Part shown: one piece after another, positions 34,773 through 45,036 of the stretch
Position numbering within the stretch: the stretch's first letter is position 1
Layout: every line of letters starts with the position of its first letter
Source of the DNA: Aliiroseovarius sp. S1123
Lineage (GTDB): Bacteria; Pseudomonadota; Alphaproteobacteria; Rhodobacterales; Rhodobacteraceae
Direction: 5' to 3'
DNA length: 64,000 bases
Assembly: GCF_023015885.1 (NCBI RefSeq)
Contig: NZ_JALKBE010000001.1
Span: forward strand, 62,001-126,000
The notes under the pieces: generated by a model
Databases searched by the model: none
What the model saw: the letters and a program-made list of their open reading frames with translations, nothing else
What the model was told of the DNA's origin: nothing
Made by a program: the position numbers and the translations under genes

Positions 34773-36458
34773 ATGGCGCTGGACGATAAAAAAGGCATCT
34801 GGAAATCGGGCAAAGGCAAAGGGCGTCGGACGCCCAAGGGCCGTCAGCTGAATATGGATGCGCTGGAGCGTGTGCAGGATCTTCTGGGCGACCGGCCACG
34901 TCGCCGCGATCTTCTGATCGAGTTTTTGCACCTGATTCAGGACGAATACGGCCACCTGTCTGCCGACCACATCCGCGCGCTGGCGCAGGAAATGGGCACC
35001 GGTCAGGCCGAGATTTACGAGGTCGCCAGCTTCTATGCCCACTTCGATGTGGTGAAAGAAGGCGAGACGCCTCCGCCTGCGCTGACTATTCGGGTTTGTG
35101 ATTCCCTGTCCTGCGAACTGGCCGGCGCCGAAGCGCTGCAAAAGGCGCTTGAGGACGGGTTGGATGCCTCGGAAGTGCGCGTCGTGCGCGCACCGTGCAT
35201 GGGCCGTTGCGACACCGCGCCAGTGCTGGAGCTGGGCCACAACCACATCGACCACGCCACGTTTGACAAAACGCTGGCGGCGCTGCAGGCCAATGACACC
35301 CACGCCCACATCCCCGACTATCAAGATCTGGCCGCCTATCAGGCCGAAGGCGGTTACGCCAAACTGGCCGAGCTACGCGACGGTGGGGACTGGAAAGACG
35401 TTCAGGAAACCGTTCTGAACGCCGGCCTGCGCGGCCTTGGTGGCGCGGGCTTCCCGTCGGGCACCAAATGGGGCTTCGTGCGCGCCAACGAAGGACCGCG
35501 CTATCTGGCCGTGAACGGTGACGAGGGCGAGCCGGGCACGTTCAAAGACCGCTACTATCTGGAACGCACCCCGCATCTGATGCTGGAAGGCATGCTGATC
35601 GCCGCTTGGGCGGTCGAGGCCGAGACCTGCTTTATCTACATGCGCGACGAATACCCCGCTGTGCTGGACATTTTGCGCCGCGAGATTGCAGCGCTGGAAG
35701 ACGCGGGCATCGTTGCCCCCGGATATATTGATCTGCGCCGTGGTGCGGGCGCCTATATCTGCGGCGAAGAAAGCGCGATGATCGAGTCGATCGAGGGCAA
35801 ACGCGGCGAACCACGTCACCGCCCGCCATTCGTGGCGCAGGTGGGTATCTTCAATCGACCGACCTTGGTGCACAACGTCGAGACTCTGCTGTGGGTCGCG
35901 CGGATCATGCGCGAAGGCCCCGAGATCCTGACCTCGGTCGAGAAGAATGGCCGCAAGGGGCTGCGCTCGTATTCCGTGTCTGGCCGTGTCGCCAATCCGG
36001 GTGTGCATCTGTTGCCCGCGGGTTCGACGATCACCGACATTATCGAGGCCGCAGGTGGCATGGCCGAGGGCCACAGCTTCAAGGCCTATCAGCCGGGTGG
36101 CCCGTCCTCGGGTCTGTTGCCCGCGTCGATGGCGGACATCCCGCTGGATTTCGATACGCTGCAGCCGCATGGCACCTTCATCGGATCGGCCGCCGTCGTG
36201 GTTCTGTCCGACAAGGACAGCGCGAAAGAGGCCGCGCTGAACATGCTGCGCTTCTTCGAGGATGAAAGCTGCGGTCAGTGTACCCCGTGTCGTGTCGGCT
36301 GCGAGAAAGCTGTGAAGCTTATGCAGGCGGACAAGTGGGATCAGGATCTGCTGGAAGAGCTGAGCCAGACAATGGTCGATGCGTCGATCTGTGGTCTGGG
36401 GCAGGCGGCGCCGAACCCGATCCGTTTGACCATGAAGCACTTCCCGGACGAGGTCTGA
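34773..36458 (+). CDS. Fused NuoE/NuoF-like diaphorase subunit (formate dehydrogenase beta-type)
   Basis: A 561-residue fusion. After a basic N-terminus, residues about 25-165 are a NuoE-like [2Fe-2S] domain with Cys pairs VCDSLSCELAG and PCMGRCDTAP. The rest is NuoF-like: GLGGAGFPSGTKWGF, NGDEGEPGTFKDR (FMN/NADH), GAGAYICGEESAMIESIEG, and a [4Fe-4S] site from ESCGQCTPCRVGC plus ASICGLGQAAPNP. The ICGLGQ ending is typical of soluble formate dehydrogenase or hydrogenase diaphorases (FdsB/HoxF) rather than complex I. The expected catalytic fdsA/fdhA gene is not adjacent. Start 34773 has aagggg 8 bases before it. Confidence 0.87.
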   Translation: MALDDKKGIWKSGKGKGRRTPKGRQLNMDALERVQDLLGDRPRRRDLLIEFLHLIQDEYGHLSADHIRALAQEMGTGQAEIYEVASFYAHFDVVKEGETPPPALTIRVCDSLSCELAGAEALQKALEDGLDASEVRVVRAPCMGRCDTAPVLELGHNHIDHATFDKTLAALQANDTHAHIPDYQDLAAYQAEGGYAKLAELRDGGDWKDVQETVLNAGLRGLGGAGFPSGTKWGFVRANEGPRYLAVNGDEGEPGTFKDRYYLERTPHLMLEGMLIAAWAVEAETCFIYMRDEYPAVLDILRREIAALEDAGIVAPGYIDLRRGAGAYICGEESAMIESIEGKRGEPRHRPPFVAQVGIFNRPTLVHNVETLLWVARIMREGPEILTSVEKNGRKGLRSYSVSGRVANPGVHLLPAGSTITDIIEAAGGMAEGHSFKAYQPGGPSSGLLPASMADIPLDFDTLQPHGTFIGSAAVVVLSDKDSAKEAALNMLRFFEDESCGQCTPCRVGCEKAVKLMQADKWDQDLLEELSQTMVDASICGLGQAAPNPIRLTMKHFPDEV

Positions 36459-36486
36459 TCTTCCAATTGCGGTAACGTCATGCTTG

Positions 36487-36507
36487 ACCCGCGCGTCACG
36501 CGCGGGT
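36487..36507. terminator. Hairpin after the diaphorase gene
   Basis: A perfect 9-base GC-rich stem acccgcgcg/cgcgcgggt with a 3-base tca loop lies 28 bases after the stop. No U tract follows, so it is only a possible terminator. Confidence 0.4.
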
Positions 36508-36568
36508 TGGCTGGGCGCGTGTTGGCGGTGGTCAACGCGCGGTTAACCCGTTTGGACTACGCAAAGAC

Positions 36569-37207
36569 ATGGCCCAACTGCCCCTCATCCTCGGCCTGCT
36601 GATTTCGCTGGCCTATTTCCCGCTCACGTCGCGCGCGCCGACCTGGCCGCGTTCGATCATCAAGACGATCCCGCTTCTGGCCTTTTCGCTGGCCGCCTAT
36701 TGGGGTGGAGGGTCCGCTTTTCTGGTGGCCGGATTGTTCCTGTCTGCGCTTGGGGATTTCGGCCTGTCGCGCGATGGGGACGGTCCGTTCTTGTACGGCC
36801 TGTCCGCCTTCGCCTTGGCGCATCTGCTGTACATCCTGCATTTTCTGGGCCTGTCTGGCACCCCTATCTACGAAGCGTTCACAACCGCGCCCATCCCCGC
36901 GCTAGTTCTGGTCGGCCTGATGGTCTCGACCGAGCTGTGGTTGGCGACCCATACGGGGCATCTGCAATGGCCTGTTCGGATCTACGTCATCATCATCGGT
37001 GTCATGGGGCTGACCGCGCTGGCATTGCCCTTTGGTTTAACGGTCATCGGCGCGGGCTTGTTCGTCATTTCGGACGTCATTCTAGCGATCAGCCTGTTTC
37101 GGATGTCCGACACCTATCACCACCGGCTGAAAGCGGGCTACGCGATCTGGGGCTTCTATATCGTCGGGCAGGCGCTGATCCTTCTGGGCGGGCTTGCTGC
37201 GCTGTAG
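36569..37207 (+). CDS. Lysoplasmalogenase-like YhhN family membrane protein
   Basis: A 212-residue protein with eight predicted helices and the YhhN/TMEM86 pattern: PRSIIKTIPLLAFSLAAYW, LFLSALGDFGLSRDGDGPFL (conserved Asp in GD), AFALAHLLYILHFL and FVISDVILAISLF (second conserved Asp). Members hydrolyse the vinyl-ether bond of lysoplasmalogens; bacterial roles are little studied. It stands alone between the diaphorase and ftsY. Confidence 0.87.
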   Translation: MAQLPLILGLLISLAYFPLTSRAPTWPRSIIKTIPLLAFSLAAYWGGGSAFLVAGLFLSALGDFGLSRDGDGPFLYGLSAFALAHLLYILHFLGLSGTPIYEAFTTAPIPALVLVGLMVSTELWLATHTGHLQWPVRIYVIIIGVMGLTALALPFGLTVIGAGLFVISDVILAISLFRMSDTYHHRLKAGYAIWGFYIVGQALILLGGLAAL

Positions 37208-37287
37208 TCAGTAAGGCTTGAAGCCCCCCTTCCATCCGACCCGATTGTGGCTTACTTGGAAAGGAAAGGCACTATGAGGGCGCTCGC

Positions 37288-38523
<1,236 letters not shown>

Positions 38524-38529
38524 TTTGAT

Positions 38530-39432
38530 ATGAGCGCTTGGCTCACCTCGCTTGAAGGGACGCCTGCTGGGCATGACCTTGCGTTGGCGTTGGCGTTGTT
38601 CGCCGCGTTTCTGCACGCGCTGTTCGGAGCGCTTCAGAAAGGGCGGCATGATCCGTGGTTGTCACGCGGAGCCATCGACTTCAGTTATGGCGTGATCGCG
38701 GCGCCGTTCGCCCTGTTTGTGGTACCATGGCCCGAGCCGCATATGTGGCCGATCTTCGCAATCGTGTTCCTGATCCACGTGGGCTATAAGCTCGCTCAGA
38801 GTTATACCTATGTTCTCGGCTCTTACACCGTGGTCTATCCCGTGGTGCGCGGCACCGGCCCGCTGTTTACGGTCATTGGCGCCGGGTTCCTGTTTGGTGA
38901 GACCTTCACTGGGATGCAATGGGTGGGCGTTCTGACCCTTGTGGCCGGGATCTTCGCGCTGGCCGCGTACAACCTGCGCCATTGGCCCCTTGGCCGGGAC
39001 AAGTTGAAACCCGCCCTCGCGATGGCCGTTCTGACCGGCGGGTTTGTCGCCGCCTACACCACCTATGACGCCTATGGCATCCGGGCGACGGCGGACCCCT
39101 TTACCTTCCTTGCGTGGTTCTTTTTTATCGACGGGTTCTTCATGCCGGCCATCGCAGCCCTTAGATGGAAGAACATGGCCGAGCGCCCCGCCCTTGCCCC
39201 CTTGATGGGGCGCGGCGTCTTGGGCGCATTCGTGGCGTATTTCAGTTTTGGTTCGATCATGCTGGCCACACGGTTGGGCGGCGTGGGCGAAGCGGCGGTA
39301 CTGCGTGAAACCTCGACCGTGTTTGCAGCCCTGATCGGCTGGGTCGTGCTGGGCGAGAAGGTCGGGCCGCGCAGGTTGACGATGATGGCTTTGATCGCGG
39401 CGGGCGCCGTGCTAGTCGAAATGGGCGGATGA
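38530..39432 (+). CDS. EamA/DMT superfamily transporter
   Basis: A 300-residue membrane protein with ten predicted helices in two EamA halves. Features are LFAAFLHALFGALQKGRHDP at the start, SYTYVLGSYTVVYPVVRGTG in helix 3-4 and EAAVLRETSTVFAALIGWVVLGEKVGP cut as RETSTVFAALIGWVVLGE in helix 9, the usual location of family conservation. The substrate is unknown; many members export amino acids or metabolites. It lies between ftsY and ispZ with gaps of 6 and 10 bases and is likely in their operon. Confidence 0.87.
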   Translation: MSAWLTSLEGTPAGHDLALALALFAAFLHALFGALQKGRHDPWLSRGAIDFSYGVIAAPFALFVVPWPEPHMWPIFAIVFLIHVGYKLAQSYTYVLGSYTVVYPVVRGTGPLFTVIGAGFLFGETFTGMQWVGVLTLVAGIFALAAYNLRHWPLGRDKLKPALAMAVLTGGFVAAYTTYDAYGIRATADPFTFLAWFFFIDGFFMPAIAALRWKNMAERPALAPLMGRGVLGAFVAYFSFGSIMLATRLGGVGEAAVLRETSTVFAALIGWVVLGEKVGPRRLTMMALIAAGAVLVEMGG

Positions 39433-39442
39433 AGGAGTTCCC

Positions 39443-40045
39443 ATGACCGAGAAACAGGTAAATCCCGCCCTGCGAGGCGCGCTGGAATACGGACCCATCA
39501 TTCTGTTCTTCGCCGCGTATACGTTCCTGAAAGACCAGACTTTCATGGTCGCGGGCACCGAGTACTCGGGCTTTGTCGCCGTCACTGCAATGTTCATTCC
39601 GGTGCTGGTTTTGGCCACGCTCGCCTTGTGGAAGCTGACCGGGCATCTGTCGAAAATGCAGATCGTTACGCTTGTGCTGGTGATCGGATTCGGCGGGCTG
39701 TCGATCTGGTTCAATGACGAACGCTTCTTCAAAATGAAGCCCACGATGATCTACCTGCTGTTCGCAGGACTTCTGGGTTTTGGCCTGATGCGCGGCGAAA
39801 GCTATCTTGAGGCTGTGATGGACAAAGCCCTGCCGCTGGAGCGTGAAGGCTGGATGCTGCTGACCAAGCGGCTCGCGATCTTTTTCCTACTGCTCGCCGT
39901 CGCGAACGAGGCGATCTGGCGCATGATGTCCACCGATGCCTGGGTGAATTTCAAAACCTTTGGTCTACCAGCGGCGACCTTCGGGTTCTTCATGTCCCAA
40001 GCTGGGCTGTTCAAACGGTTTGGCACCGAAGAAGACGCCTCCTGA
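39443..40045 (+). CDS. ispZ: Inner membrane septation protein (IspZ/YciB)
   Basis: A 200-residue protein with five helices: ALEYGPIILFFAAYTFL, AVTAMFIPVLVLATLALW, MQIVTLVLVIGFGGLSIWF, KPTMIYLLFAGLLGFGL and RLAIFFLLLAVANEAIW. The NEAIWR and (F/L)K(M)KPT motifs are typical of YciB/IspZ, linked to septum formation and envelope biogenesis through contacts with elongation and division proteins. It has gaaggag upstream. Repeat copy B starts at its stop. Confidence 0.9.
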   Translation: MTEKQVNPALRGALEYGPIILFFAAYTFLKDQTFMVAGTEYSGFVAVTAMFIPVLVLATLALWKLTGHLSKMQIVTLVLVIGFGGLSIWFNDERFFKMKPTMIYLLFAGLLGFGLMRGESYLEAVMDKALPLEREGWMLLTKRLAIFFLLLAVANEAIWRMMSTDAWVNFKTFGLPAATFGFFMSQAGLFKRFGTEEDAS

Positions 40046-40118
40046 TTTTTCTTGTCTCAAATATCCCGGGGTAGCATGAATTTCCGAAGGAAACTCATGC
40101 AAGGGGCAGCGCCCCTTA
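40044..40118. repeat. Roseobacter-type intergenic repeat, copy B
   Basis: Begins at the ispZ stop: tttttcttgtctcaaatatc, then ccggggtagcatga, a middle hairpin (gcatgaatttcc/ggaaactcatgc), then aaggggcagcgcccctt. It shares block order with 26681-26744 and 50771-50832 but has a different, longer middle hairpin. It separates convergent ispZ and gst. Confidence 0.7.
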
Positions 40119-40142
40119 GGCTCACGAAGTGAGCCACCGGTT

Positions 40143-40844
40143 TCACCGCTTAAACAACAGCTCCTGCGCTTTGCGATCATCCTGCAAATTGCTGCGCTTT
40201 TCAGCCGCCACCGCGCGCCCGCGCTGAACGGCGGGGCGTGCGCCAACGTCCTCGAGCCACCGCGCCAAATGCGGTTTGTCGTCCAGATCCTGCTGCTGGC
40301 CCTCCCACAGTGACGCCCAGCCCCAGCAGGCCATGTCCGCGATCGAGAAGAAGTCGCCCGCCAGATAGCGGTTCTCGGCCAGACGCCGATCCATCACGCC
40401 ATACAGCCGTGCGACCTCGGCCCGATAGCGATCCTTCGCATAGGGCAGATCTTGCGGCGGATCCATCGCAGGCGCGTATTTCAGGAAGTGATGGGCCTGT
40501 CCGGCCATAGGCCCCAGACCGCCCATCTGCCACATCAACCATTCCTCGACGGCCACGCGGTCCCGCTTGCTCTCGCCATAGAACTTCCCGGTTTTGCGGG
40601 CGAGGTATTGCAGGATTGCCCCGCTTTCAAACACGGAAATGGGTGCGCCATCTGGTCCGTCCGGATCGATAATGGCGGGCATCCTATTATTAGGTGCGAT
40701 CTCAAGAAACTCGGGCGCGAATTGATCACCCGCGCCGATATTTATCAGCTTCACTTCGTAAGGCAGGCCCATCTCTTCCAGAGCGATCGAGATTTTCCAG
40801 CCGTTTGGCGTCGGCCAATAGTAAAGTTCAATGGGATTGGACAT
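40143..40844 (-). CDS. Glutathione S-transferase family protein
   Basis: A 233-residue GST of the YfcG/Ure2-like type. The thioredoxin-like N-domain has IELYYWPTPNGWKISIALEE (active residues in TPNGWK) and FESGAILQYLARKTG (glutathione-binding ESxAI). The helical C-domain has WQMGGLGPMAGQAHHFLKYA and YLAGDFFSIADMACWGW. YfcG-like proteins show glutathione-dependent disulfide reduction. Start 40844 (MSNPIELYYW) has an aaagga-like site before it; a longer open frame upstream overlaps the riboswitch region and is not coding. Confidence 0.9.
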   Translation of the reverse strand: MSNPIELYYWPTPNGWKISIALEEMGLPYEVKLINIGAGDQFAPEFLEIAPNNRMPAIIDPDGPDGAPISVFESGAILQYLARKTGKFYGESKRDRVAVEEWLMWQMGGLGPMAGQAHHFLKYAPAMDPPQDLPYAKDRYRAEVARLYGVMDRRLAENRYLAGDFFSIADMACWGWASLWEGQQQDLDDKPHLARWLEDVGARPAVQRGRAVAAEKRSNLQDDRKAQELLFKR

Positions 40845-40940
40845 CGTGTTTCCTTTTAGCGTCCTACAGAACATGGCAGTCCACCCGGAAATGACAAGTA
40901 TGCAGGTTTCACGATATGGCGAGCCAACCTTTTGTCGCTC

Positions 40941-40969
40941 TTGACGCCTTAGTTTGCAGGCGATATGGC
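40941..40969 (+). promoter_or_regulatory. Sigma-70 promoter of metZ
   Basis: -35 TTGACG (40941-40946) and -10 TATGGC (40964-40969) are separated by exactly 17 bases. The predicted start, about 40975-40977, coincides with the first base of the SAM-II aptamer. Confidence 0.75.
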
Positions 40970-40973
40970 GATG

Positions 40974-41030
40974 TTCGAGGCGATTTGTCCACCGGATTGC
41001 GGGCCTCGTAAAACATTCCGCTAAAGAGGT
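40974..41030 (+). ncRNA. SAM-II riboswitch
   Basis: The core follows the SAM-II pattern: a P1 left arm cgaggc (40976-40981), then gatttg, cc.ccggattgc, the right arm gcctcg (41003-41008), then taaaacatt and the gctaaaga pseudoknot strand. It lies 80 bases before the metZ ATG. SAM binding would favour shutdown of methionine synthesis. Identification is by eye. Confidence 0.88.
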
Positions 41031-41060
41031 CAGGGTAAGCGGGGCATCCCGTGCTGCAAT

Positions 41061-41092
41061 CCCCCGACGCTCACAGCGGTGGGGGTTTTTTT
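41061..41092 (+). terminator. Riboswitch-controlled premature terminator
   Basis: Stem ccccc/ggggg with an inner cgct/agcg helix (41069-41072 with 41075-41079 region) is followed by seven T. It is 19 bases before the metZ ATG and downstream of the SAM-II aptamer, so it is the probable off-state structure. Confidence 0.82.
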
Positions 41093-41110
41093 GTGCGAAA
41101 GGAACGCGCG

Positions 41111-42289
41111 ATGACAAAATGGGGTAAACGGACCGAGGCCGTACACGGAGGCGTACGCCGCAGCCAGTATAACGAGCTGTCCGAGGCCATGTTCATGACG
41201 CAGGCCTTTGTCTATCCGACCGCCGAAGCCGCCGAGCAGCGCTTTATCGAAAGCGGCCCGGATGAATTCATCTATGCGCGGTATGGCAACCCCACCAACC
41301 GCATGTTCGAAGACCGCATTGCGGCGATGGAAGGCACGGAAGACGCGTTTGCCTGTGCCTCGGGCATGGCGGCGGTAAACGGTGCGTTGATGGCGCTGAC
41401 GCAGGCGGGCGACCACGTCGTGTCCTCGCGCGCGCTTTTTGGGTCGTGCCTTTACGTGCTTGAAGATATTCTTGGCCGGTTCGGTGTCGAGATCACGCTG
41501 GTCGATGGCACCGACAATCAGGCGTGGGAAGACGCGATCCGTCCGGAGACCAAAGTTGTTTTCCTCGAGGCGATCTCGAACCCGACGCTTGAGGTGATTG
41601 ATCTGGCCCATGTGGTGAAGCTGGCCCACGCAAACGGTGCTTTGGTTGTGGTGGACAACGCCATGCCGACACCGATCTTTTCCTATGCGACCGAAATGGG
41701 CGCTGATCTGGTCGTCTATTCCACGACCAAGCATGTGGACGGCCAAGGTCGGATGCTGGGCGGGGCGATCTGCGGCTCGCGCGAGCTGATCCGTGGCCCG
41801 ATCGAGACCTATGTCAAACATACAGGCGGGGCGATTAACCCGTTTGCCGCGTGGACCCATCTGAAAGCGCTTGAGACGCTGGATCTTCGTGTACGTGCAC
41901 AGGCCGAAGGGGCTTTGAAGGTTGCGGATGCGTTGCAAGGCCATCCGAAACTGTCGCGCATCAGCTATCCGACCCACCCGTCACACCCGCAATATGACAT
42001 TGCGATCCAGCAGGCGCCCTCGGGCGGCACCGTTCTGGCCATCGAGGTCGACGGCGGGAAAGAGGCGTGCTTTCGCTTCCTGAACGCGCTTCAGATCTTC
42101 ATCATTTCGAACAACTTTGCAGATGCGAAATCCATCGCGACCCACCCGGCCACCACGACGCACCAGCGCCTTCCGCAAGACCAGAAGGACATGCTGGGCA
42201 TTTCCGATGGTCTGGTGCGCCTGTCCATCGGGCTTGAGGACGTCGATGATCTGATCGCCGATCTTCTGAACGGCTTGGACGCGGCCTGA
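41111..42289 (+). CDS. metZ: O-succinylhomoserine sulfhydrylase
   Basis: A 392-residue PLP enzyme of the Cys/Met metabolism family that makes homocysteine from an acylhomoserine and sulfide. Signatures are IYARYGNPTNRMFEDRIAAM, the Schiff-base Lys in YSTTKHVDGQGRMLGG (Lys207), KHTGGAINPFAAWTHLKALE and SNNFADAKSIATHPATTTHQ. The SAM-II element upstream supports a methionine role and argues for MetZ over cystathionine gamma-lyase. The open frame continues 5' into the terminator, but aaagga lies before ATG 41111. Confidence 0.94.
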   Translation: MTKWGKRTEAVHGGVRRSQYNELSEAMFMTQAFVYPTAEAAEQRFIESGPDEFIYARYGNPTNRMFEDRIAAMEGTEDAFACASGMAAVNGALMALTQAGDHVVSSRALFGSCLYVLEDILGRFGVEITLVDGTDNQAWEDAIRPETKVVFLEAISNPTLEVIDLAHVVKLAHANGALVVVDNAMPTPIFSYATEMGADLVVYSTTKHVDGQGRMLGGAICGSRELIRGPIETYVKHTGGAINPFAAWTHLKALETLDLRVRAQAEGALKVADALQGHPKLSRISYPTHPSHPQYDIAIQQAPSGGTVLAIEVDGGKEACFRFLNALQIFIISNNFADAKSIATHPATTTHQRLPQDQKDMLGISDGLVRLSIGLEDVDDLIADLLNGLDAA

Positions 42290-42374
42290 TCTGTCGCATT
42301 TCGTCCATCGTGTTTGGCGTTTATGTGTCAAATGCATATGATAGAGACGTGCGACAGCAGGATGGGGGTTCGCT

Positions 42375-43481
42375 ATGAACCAGATGAAGCGCAAGAGCGG
42401 GGACGCGGTGGATACCGCGCAGGCACAGGATGCCCTTGAGGTTCTGCGCAACTGGGCTGCGAGTGCGGACCCGGTCGAAGTTGCTGCGCTGGACCCGGCG
42501 ATTGCACGGCTTCTGCCGTCTGCGGATTTGCCGAACTATCCTGACCTCAGCCGCACCTACCCGGACGATTTCACGCCGGACGCGGATTACAAGGCGTCGA
42601 TGCCCGATCTGCAGAACGGCCCGGCCAGCCTGATCCAAGGGGCGAAGCGGCATATTCAGCATGTGGGGATTTCCAATTTCCGCCTGCCGATCCGCTATCA
42701 TACTCGTGATGGGTCGGATGTGACGCTGGAGACCGCGGTCACCGGGACGGTCAGTCTTGAGGCTGGCAAGAAGGGCATCAACATGTCGCGCATCATGCGC
42801 AGCTTCTATGGCCATGCGGAAAAGACCTTCAGCTTTGACGTGATCGAAGCCGCGTTGGATGACTATAAGAACGATCTGGAAAGCTTGGACGCCCGGATCG
42901 AGATGCGGTTTTCCTATCCGGCACGGGTGGAAAGCCTGCGCTCGGGTCTGTCCGGCTATCAGTATTACGACATCGCGCTAGAGCTGGTCGAACATCGCGG
43001 AAAACGCCGCAAGTTCCTGCATCTGGACTATGTCTACAGCTCGACCTGCCCCTGTTCGTTGGAATTGTCTGAGCACGCGCGCCAGATGCGCGGGCAGTTG
43101 GCCACACCGCATTCGCAGCGCTCGGTCGCGCGGATTTCGGTCGAGAAGATCCACCAGCCTACGGGCACGCTGTGGTTCGAGGATCTGATTGATCTGTGCC
43201 GTGTGGCGGTACCGACGGAAACGCAGGTCATGGTCAAACGCGAGGACGAACAGGCCTTTGCGGAACTGAACGCCGCGAACCCGATCTTCGTTGAAGACGC
43301 CGCGCGTCTGTTCTGCGAGCAATTACAGCAGGACGACCGGATCGGAGATTTCCGCATCGTTGCCAGCCATCAGGAAAGCCTGCACAGCCACGATGCCGTG
43401 TCGATCCTGATCGAAGGCGACACGTTCGAGGCTGAAAGCCTGGATCCGAAGCTGTTCTCAACCTTGTTCCACGTTGGTTAA
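42375..43481 (+). CDS. folE2: GTP cyclohydrolase FolE2 (type IB)
   Basis: A 368-residue GCYH-IB enzyme for the first step of folate synthesis (GTP to dihydroneopterin triphosphate). The family core is HIQHVGISNFRLPIRY, SSTCPCSLELSEHARQMRG (metal-binding Cys), ATPHSQRSVARISVE and a C-terminal SHQESLHSHDAVSI. FolE2 uses metals other than zinc and often replaces FolE under zinc shortage; no Zur-like palindrome was evident upstream. folB and folP are 11 kb away in this window. Confidence 0.94.
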   Translation: MNQMKRKSGDAVDTAQAQDALEVLRNWAASADPVEVAALDPAIARLLPSADLPNYPDLSRTYPDDFTPDADYKASMPDLQNGPASLIQGAKRHIQHVGISNFRLPIRYHTRDGSDVTLETAVTGTVSLEAGKKGINMSRIMRSFYGHAEKTFSFDVIEAALDDYKNDLESLDARIEMRFSYPARVESLRSGLSGYQYYDIALELVEHRGKRRKFLHLDYVYSSTCPCSLELSEHARQMRGQLATPHSQRSVARISVEKIHQPTGTLWFEDLIDLCRVAVPTETQVMVKREDEQAFAELNAANPIFVEDAARLFCEQLQQDDRIGDFRIVASHQESLHSHDAVSILIEGDTFEAESLDPKLFSTLFHVG

Positions 43482-43565
43482 GACGGCGGCGAATGGGTGA
43501 CACTGAGCAGGCAGCGAACACTCTGATGCTTGACACTCTGCTCCTCTAGCGCCAACCCTGCGCCC

Positions 43566-45014
43566 ATGTTGGACATGCGACCAGTCATCTATGTTATCGG
43601 GCTTCTTGTCGCCGTTCTGGGCGCCACGATGCTGATCCCGGTCGTGATCGACTTGGCGGACAACAACCCCGATTGGCAGGTGTTTTTGCAAAGCGCCGTT
43701 GTGACGATGCTGATCGGCGGATCGATGGCGCTGTCCACTGCGAATGGTGTGGGCAAGGGCCTGACGATCCAACAAACCTTCCTTCTGACCACCGGTGTCT
43801 GGGTGGCGCTGCCGATCTTTGGCGCACTCCCCTTCGCACTGGGCGAGCTAGACGCCCGCCCCGTGGACGCGTTCTTTGAGGCGATGTCCGGCTTGACCAC
43901 CACCGGATCAACCGTGCTGTCCGGGCTTGATGATCTGCCCAAGGGGCTTTTGTTCTGGCGCGGGCTTCTACAGTGGTTTGGTGGCATCGGCATCATTGTT
44001 GTGGCGATGGTGTTCCTGCCCGAACTGCGCGTTGGTGGCATGCAGATTTTCCGGTCCGAGGGCTTTGACACGTTCGGCAAGATCCTCCCCCGTGCAACCG
44101 AGATTTCGTCGCGCATCTCGGTGATCTACTTCACCCTGACCGCGCTGTGCGCACTGGCCTATTTTGCGCTGGGGATGAGCTTTTTCGACGCGGTGACCCA
44201 TGCGATGACCACTATCGCGACGGGGGGATACGCGAACTATGACGCCTCGTTCGGGGCGTTCGGGGCGGGTCCGGAATATGCCGCTGTGGTGTTCATGCTG
44301 CTGGCCGCGCTGCCCTTCGTGCGCTACGTGCAGATCCTTCAAGGCACCGCACGTCCGCTTTTGTATGACCCGCAGGTGCGCGGGTTCTTTATGACCTTGG
44401 TTGTGATCGTCGCCGTCATGGTGCTGTGGCGCTGGTTGGCGGATGGACAGCTCAGCGAACAGGCACTACGCAAAACGCTGTTCAACCTGACCTCGATCCT
44501 GACGGGCACAGGCTATGCCTCGCAGGATTATATGATGTGGGGCGGCTTCCCGGTCGTCATGTTCTTCTTCGTGGGCCTGATCGGCGGCTGCGCTGGATCG
44601 ACGGCGTGCTCGATCAAGATCTTCCGCTATCAACTGCTTTTGTCGTCGATCAAGGCGCAGATCCAATCGATCCACTCGCCCCACGGGATCTTCACGCCAC
44701 GGTTTGGCGGACGCCGCGTGGATGAAGAGGTCCTGTCCTCGGTCATGGGCTTCTTCGTGTTCTTCGTTGTCACCTTGGGCGTGACGGCTGTTGCGCTGGG
44801 GCTGACGGGGCTGGATTTCACCACGTCAATGTCCGGCGCCGCGGCGGCTTTGGCCAATATCGGCCCCGGCTTGGGGGATCAGATCGGACCTTCGGGCAAC
44901 TTCGCGGGGCTGAATGACACCGCAAAGTGGATCCTGATCGCCGCCATGCTGGTCGGCCGGTTGGAGCTTCTGGCCGTGTTCGTCCTATTTACCGTGACCT
45001 TCTGGCGGGGCTAA
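43566..45014 (+). CDS. trkH: Trk-type potassium uptake protein TrkH
   Basis: A 482-residue channel-like subunit with four repeated MPM units. Selectivity-filter segments are visible as FEAMSGLTTTGSTVLSGLDD, HAMTTIATGGYANYDASFG, TSILTGTGYASQDY and ALANIGPGLGDQIGPSG. It imports K+ with the cytosolic NAD-binding TrkA, not in this window. Start 43566 (MLDMRPVIYVIG) is the family-typical one; the frame opens 36 bases earlier. A shared terminator separates it from the convergent pseudoprotease gene. Confidence 0.94.
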   Translation: MLDMRPVIYVIGLLVAVLGATMLIPVVIDLADNNPDWQVFLQSAVVTMLIGGSMALSTANGVGKGLTIQQTFLLTTGVWVALPIFGALPFALGELDARPVDAFFEAMSGLTTTGSTVLSGLDDLPKGLLFWRGLLQWFGGIGIIVVAMVFLPELRVGGMQIFRSEGFDTFGKILPRATEISSRISVIYFTLTALCALAYFALGMSFFDAVTHAMTTIATGGYANYDASFGAFGAGPEYAAVVFMLLAALPFVRYVQILQGTARPLLYDPQVRGFFMTLVVIVAVMVLWRWLADGQLSEQALRKTLFNLTSILTGTGYASQDYMMWGGFPVVMFFFVGLIGGCAGSTACSIKIFRYQLLLSSIKAQIQSIHSPHGIFTPRFGGRRVDEEVLSSVMGFFVFFVVTLGVTAVALGLTGLDFTTSMSGAAAALANIGPGLGDQIGPSGNFAGLNDTAKWILIAAMLVGRLELLAVFVLFTVTFWRG

Positions 45015-45036
45015 CGCACCCCACGCCACCACTAAA

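Noticed and set aside
41030-41977. 315-codon minus-strand frame opposite metZ
   Set aside because: It covers the riboswitch terminator and the PLP enzyme on the other strand; no motif.
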